A program made the translations under genes and the position numbers. 64,000 nt of DNA, from NCBI RefSeq assembly GCF_041287255.1, contig NZ_JBGGTX010000002.1:868001-932000 (forward strand), written 5' to 3'. Positions 61,084 through 64,000 of this stretch are shown in pieces. The stretch is from Tamlana flava (GTDB lineage Bacteria; Bacteroidota; Bacteroidia; Flavobacteriales; Flavobacteriaceae). The notes below the pieces were generated by a model, which did no database searches, was not told the DNA's origin, and saw only the letters and a list, made by a program, of their open reading frames with translations. Positions within the stretch are counted from its first letter, which is position 1. Every line of letters begins with the position of its first letter.

Positions 61084-62367
61084 TTAGTAGTTGTATTTAT
61101 CTTTCCAACGTTGTTTTAAAAACTCACGGTGCACATTTTCTCTGGCATTGTTTCCAGGGTCGTAAAGTTTCGTGTTTTTTATTTCGTCTGGCAAAAACTC
61201 TTGGTCGGCAAAATTGTTTTCGTAGTTATGGGCATATTTGTAATTGTCGCCATACCCCAATTCTTTCATAAGTTTTGTTGGAGCGTTTCGTATTTCCAAA
61301 GGGACACTTAAATCTCCGGTATCTTTAACCAATTTTTGGGCGTTGCCTATGGCCATATAGGCCGCGTTACTTTTAGGAGAGCAAGCCAAATAGGTGGCGC
61401 ATTGGCTTAAAATAATTCTAGATTCGGGATAACCAATGGTGTTTACAGCTTGAAATGTGTTGTTAGCAATGACCAAGGCCGTGGGGTTGGCATTGCCGAT
61501 ATCTTCGCTGGCTGCAATAAGCATTCTGCGGGCGATAAACTTAACGTCTTCTCCGCCTTCAATCATACGAGCGAGCCAATAAATGGCGGCATTGGGGTCA
61601 CTACCGCGAATGGACTTTATAAACGCCGAAATAATATCATAATGTTGCTCGCCAGTTTTGTCGTAACGTACGGTATTGTTCTGTACTTTTTTCAGCACAA
61701 TTTCATCTGTAATGGTAACAGAATCTGTATTGAAAGAGTTGACAATAAGTTCAAAAATATTGAGCAATTTTCGGGCATCACCACCCGACAGTTTTAAAAG
61801 GGCATTCGTTTCCTTTAATTTAATATCCTTTTTTGAAAGTAGCTCATCTTGTTCAATGGCGCGGTTTAAAAGCGTTTCTAAATCAGTTTTATCAAAAGGA
61901 TTCAAAATATATACTTGGCAACGTGATAGTAGCGCAGAGATAACCTCAAAACTGGGGTTTTCGGTAGTTGCACCTATAAGTGTAATCCAGCCCTTTTCGA
62001 CGGCTTGTAGCAGAGAGTCTTGCTGCGATTTGCTGAATCGATGAATTTCATCTATAAATAAAATTGGGTTTTTGGTAGTAAACAGCCCGCCACTTTGCTT
62101 GGCTTTTTCAATAACATCCCGAACATCTTTAACACCAGAATTTATGGCACTCAATGTGTAAAAAGGCCTGCCAGATTCTGTGGCAATAATGTTGGCAAGT
62201 GTGGTTTTTCCCGTTCCAGGAGGCCCCCAAAAAATCATTGATGGAATCAACCCTTGTTTAATATGCTGCGAAAGGGCGCCACCTTCACCCACTAAGTGTG
62301 TTTGGCTCACATATTCGGCCAAGGTTTTTGGGCGTAATCGTTCTGCTAAGGGCTCATTTACATTCAT
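61084..62367 (-). CDS. rarA: Replication-associated recombination protein A
   Basis: AAA+ ATPase of the RarA/MgsA family, related to clamp loaders and acting at stalled replication forks. Walker A is GPPGTGKTT (about 49-57), Walker B/sensor is LFIDEIHRFSKSQQD, sensor 1 is GATTENPSF. The C-terminal tetramerisation domain holds RGSDPNAAIYWLARM and ASEDIGNANP. At 427 residues the length is normal. An 8-bp inverted repeat lies in its leader. Confidence 0.96.
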   Translation of the reverse strand: MNVNEPLAERLRPKTLAEYVSQTHLVGEGGALSQHIKQGLIPSMIFWGPPGTGKTTLANIIATESGRPFYTLSAINSGVKDVRDVIEKAKQSGGLFTTKNPILFIDEIHRFSKSQQDSLLQAVEKGWITLIGATTENPSFEVISALLSRCQVYILNPFDKTDLETLLNRAIEQDELLSKKDIKLKETNALLKLSGGDARKLLNIFELIVNSFNTDSVTITDEIVLKKVQNNTVRYDKTGEQHYDIISAFIKSIRGSDPNAAIYWLARMIEGGEDVKFIARRMLIAASEDIGNANPTALVIANNTFQAVNTIGYPESRIILSQCATYLACSPKSNAAYMAIGNAQKLVKDTGDLSVPLEIRNAPTKLMKELGYGDNYKYAHNYENNFADQEFLPDEIKNTKLYDPGNNARENVHREFLKQRWKDKYNY

Positions 62368-62385
62368 ATGCGTAAAATTAAAACA

Positions 62386-62405
62386 ATTCCTTTGTAAAAA
62401 GGAAT
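62386..62405. repeat. Inverted repeat in the rarA leader
   Basis: ATTCCTTT at 62386-62393 and AAAGGAAT at 62398-62405 form a perfect 8-bp stem with a 4-base loop, 18 bases before the rarA start. It may be an operator or a leader hairpin. Confidence 0.35.
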
Positions 62406-62519
62406 CTTATTTTGAACTAAATTCCATCAACATTAAAAAGTAAAGTTTTTGTAAAGTGATGAATCTGACATTTTAGCATCAAAAACAAAGTTGGTCAATT
62501 ATTTGCTATATTGACCTCA

Positions 62520-63257
62520 ATGAAAACCCAATCACATTTTAAATTTTCAACAGGGGTAGTAGCCTACCCTATATCTTTAGTGCTACTCATTTGGTTGGTA
62601 TTTTGGTTTGAGGTGCGTTTTGGATATAACTTTAGCAAGTATGGCATCTATCCACAAACGTTAAAAGGGTTGAGGGGGGTTGTGCTAAGCCCTTTTATAC
62701 ATGGTAGCATTAAGCATATTTATCATAACACCGTACCATTATTTGTGTTATCAGTAGCGTTATTTTATTTCTATAGGGCTATAGCATGGAAAGTCATGGT
62801 TTATGGTATTTTGCTATCTGGTTTTTTAACATGGTGCATTGGTCGGCCTTCATATCATATCGGGATAAGTGGACTCATTTATGTTTTAATAAGTTTTACA
62901 TTTTTTAAAGGGGTTTTTGCAAAACATTTTAGGCTCATTGCCTTGTCCCTGTTGGTCGTTTTTCTTTATGGAAGCATGATTTGGTATACCTTGCCCATTG
63001 AAGAAGGTATTTCATGGGAAGGTCATACAGCGGGTTTAATTACTGGGTTCCTGTTTGCTTTAATTTTTAGAAAGCAAGTTGCTAAGCCAAAAAAATATGT
63101 TTGGGAACAGGAAAACTATAACGAAGATGATGACCCGTTTTTAAAACATTTTGATAAAGATGGTAATTTTATTGAAAATATAGAGACAGAAATAGAAGAC
63201 GAGCCAACTATAAATTATATCTATAAACAGGACAAGTTTGAAAATCCAAAAACCTGA
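62520..63257 (+). CDS. Rhomboid family intramembrane serine protease
   Basis: A 245-residue polytopic protein with six or so membrane segments. The rhomboid dyad is present: Ser117 in GISG and His169 in EGHTAG. HGSIKHIYHN (Asn70) supplies the oxyanion-hole region. The C-terminal 55 residues are acidic and cytoplasmic. I use the ATG at 62520 rather than the TTG at 62511. The target proteins are unknown. Confidence 0.9.
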   Translation: MKTQSHFKFSTGVVAYPISLVLLIWLVFWFEVRFGYNFSKYGIYPQTLKGLRGVVLSPFIHGSIKHIYHNTVPLFVLSVALFYFYRAIAWKVMVYGILLSGFLTWCIGRPSYHIGISGLIYVLISFTFFKGVFAKHFRLIALSLLVVFLYGSMIWYTLPIEEGISWEGHTAGLITGFLFALIFRKQVAKPKKYVWEQENYNEDDDPFLKHFDKDGNFIENIETEIEDEPTINYIYKQDKFENPKT

Positions 63258-63262
63258 AAAGT

Positions 63263-64000
63263 CTAGGAAAGTCGTTGCCTAACAGCTTCATATAAAAATG
63301 CGCCACAAGCGACCGAAACATTTAAAGATTCAATGGTTCCTAACAGAGGTAATTTAGCCTTGGCATCCACAACTTTCAAAATTGAGGGGTTGATGCCTCT
63401 ACTTTCAGAACCCATAATAATGGCACACGGTTCAGTAAATGAAACGTCATAAAGCGTTTCATTGGTTTTTTCAGTTGCGGCTATGACTTTTATTCCTGAA
63501 GCTTGCATGTAAAATACGGCGTCTTTTATATGATCTACCTTGCAAATAGGTACTTTAAAAACGGCACCCGCACTTGTTTTAATGGTATCACCATTTACAG
63601 GAGCGCCACCTTTCTTTTGAATGATTATGCCATCAACACCTGTACATTCGGCAGTTCTGATGATTGCCCCAAAATTCCTGACATCACTAAGTTGATCCAA
63701 GAGTAAAAACAAGGGGTCTTTACCAGATTCAATTACGTTTAAAACCAAAGTTTCCATATCATGGAACTCTACTGGCGATATTTGGGCCACAGCACCTTGA
63801 TGGTTTTTGTTGGTTAGCCTATTGAGCTTTTCTACGGGCACATAAGATTTGTTGATTGATTTCTTGTTGACTAGAGATTCCAATTCACTAAACAAATCTC
63901 CACTTAAGCCTTTTTGAAGAAACACTTTATCAATGGTTTCACCAGCATTAATGGCCTCAATTATGGCTCTTATACCGAATATTTGCGTTTGGTTTTCCAT
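63263..64000 (-). CDS. rlmB: 23S rRNA (guanosine-2'-O-)-methyltransferase RlmB
   Basis: SpoU-type methyltransferase that methylates the 2'-OH of G2251 in 23S rRNA. An N-terminal substrate-binding domain (about 1-75) is followed by the SPOUT fold with the motifs RNFGAIIRTAECTG, MGSESRGI and SLNVSVACGAFLYE, forming the trefoil knot. The 245-residue frame begins at the ATG on the window edge (63998-64000), so it is probably complete. It is convergent with the rhomboid gene, 5 bases apart. Confidence 0.93.
   Translation of the reverse strand: MENQTQIFGIRAIIEAINAGETIDKVFLQKGLSGDLFSELESLVNKKSINKSYVPVEKLNRLTNKNHQGAVAQISPVEFHDMETLVLNVIESGKDPLFLLLDQLSDVRNFGAIIRTAECTGVDGIIIQKKGGAPVNGDTIKTSAGAVFKVPICKVDHIKDAVFYMQASGIKVIAATEKTNETLYDVSFTEPCAIIMGSESRGINPSILKVVDAKAKLPLLGTIESLNVSVACGAFLYEAVRQRLS

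Overview
The window is AT-rich chromosomal DNA from a member of the Bacteroidota, most likely a marine or plant-polysaccharide-degrading Flavobacteriaceae. The evidence is: five secreted proteins ending in type IX secretion (T9SS) sorting domains; Bacteroidota-type -7 boxes (TAnnTTTG) and little Shine-Dalgarno signal; families typical of the group (DUF6090, YdeI-like, HPRT-adenylate kinase fusion, PafA phosphatase); and dispersed intergenic repeats of a kind common in this phylum. No tRNA, rRNA, CRISPR array, integrase or transposase was seen. The window looks like ordinary chromosome with one accessory carbohydrate locus and one surface-glycan locus.

Layout. 1-10.6 kb: housekeeping and envelope genes (M28 peptidase, SDR, YdeI-like, SprT-like, mannose-1-phosphate guanylyltransferase, DUF389, DUF6090, MlaF/MlaE lipid transport, PafA phosphatase). 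11.0-13.5 kb: an acidic surface protein built from 112-residue tandem repeats. 13.7-26.3 kb: a minus-strand block of five secreted enzymes aimed at pectin side chains: a LamG/HExxH protein, a modular glycoside hydrolase, a GH29 fucosidase, a GH78-type rhamnosidase and a PL11 rhamnogalacturonan lyase. It has no SusC/SusD or regulator in view. 27.7-32.2 kb: a surface-glycan cluster (WbpB/WbpD-like sugar-nucleotide enzymes, glycosyltransferase, methyltransferase, KAS III-like synthase). 32.3-38.0 kb: gcvP, a UbiA-like membrane protein, an ECF sigma factor with a small zinc-binding anti-sigma candidate, and a Tat-exported aldo/keto reductase. 38.0-44.2 kb: M3 peptidase, purE-purK facing an hpt-adk fusion, and obg. 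44.3-51.2 kb: envelope and nucleotide housekeeping (YjjG, degenerate deacetylase, RadC, Tat-type dienelactone hydrolase, Mpl, TPR protein). 51.4-59.5 kb: a giant alpha-2-macroglobulin, a lipoprotein and an M64 peptidase. 59.5-64 kb: SDR, DUF4136 lipoprotein, RarA, rhomboid protease, RlmB.

How it works together. The pectin block would cut the rhamnogalacturonan-I backbone (PL11) and trim rhamnose and fucose. The modular hydrolase and the metallopeptidase-like protein probably act on galactan or protein-linked parts of the cell wall. The purine region joins de novo synthesis (purE, purK) and salvage (HPRT-adenylate kinase) around one 140-base divergent promoter region. The points most worth following up are: the RsrA-like spacing of the anti-sigma candidate; a candidate small RNA between the M3 peptidase gene and purE; the HPRT-adenylate kinase fusion; a dispersed repeat read as coding sequence inside the macroglobulin gene; a deacetylase-family protein whose metal ligands are replaced; and near-identical tandem repeats in the acidic surface protein.
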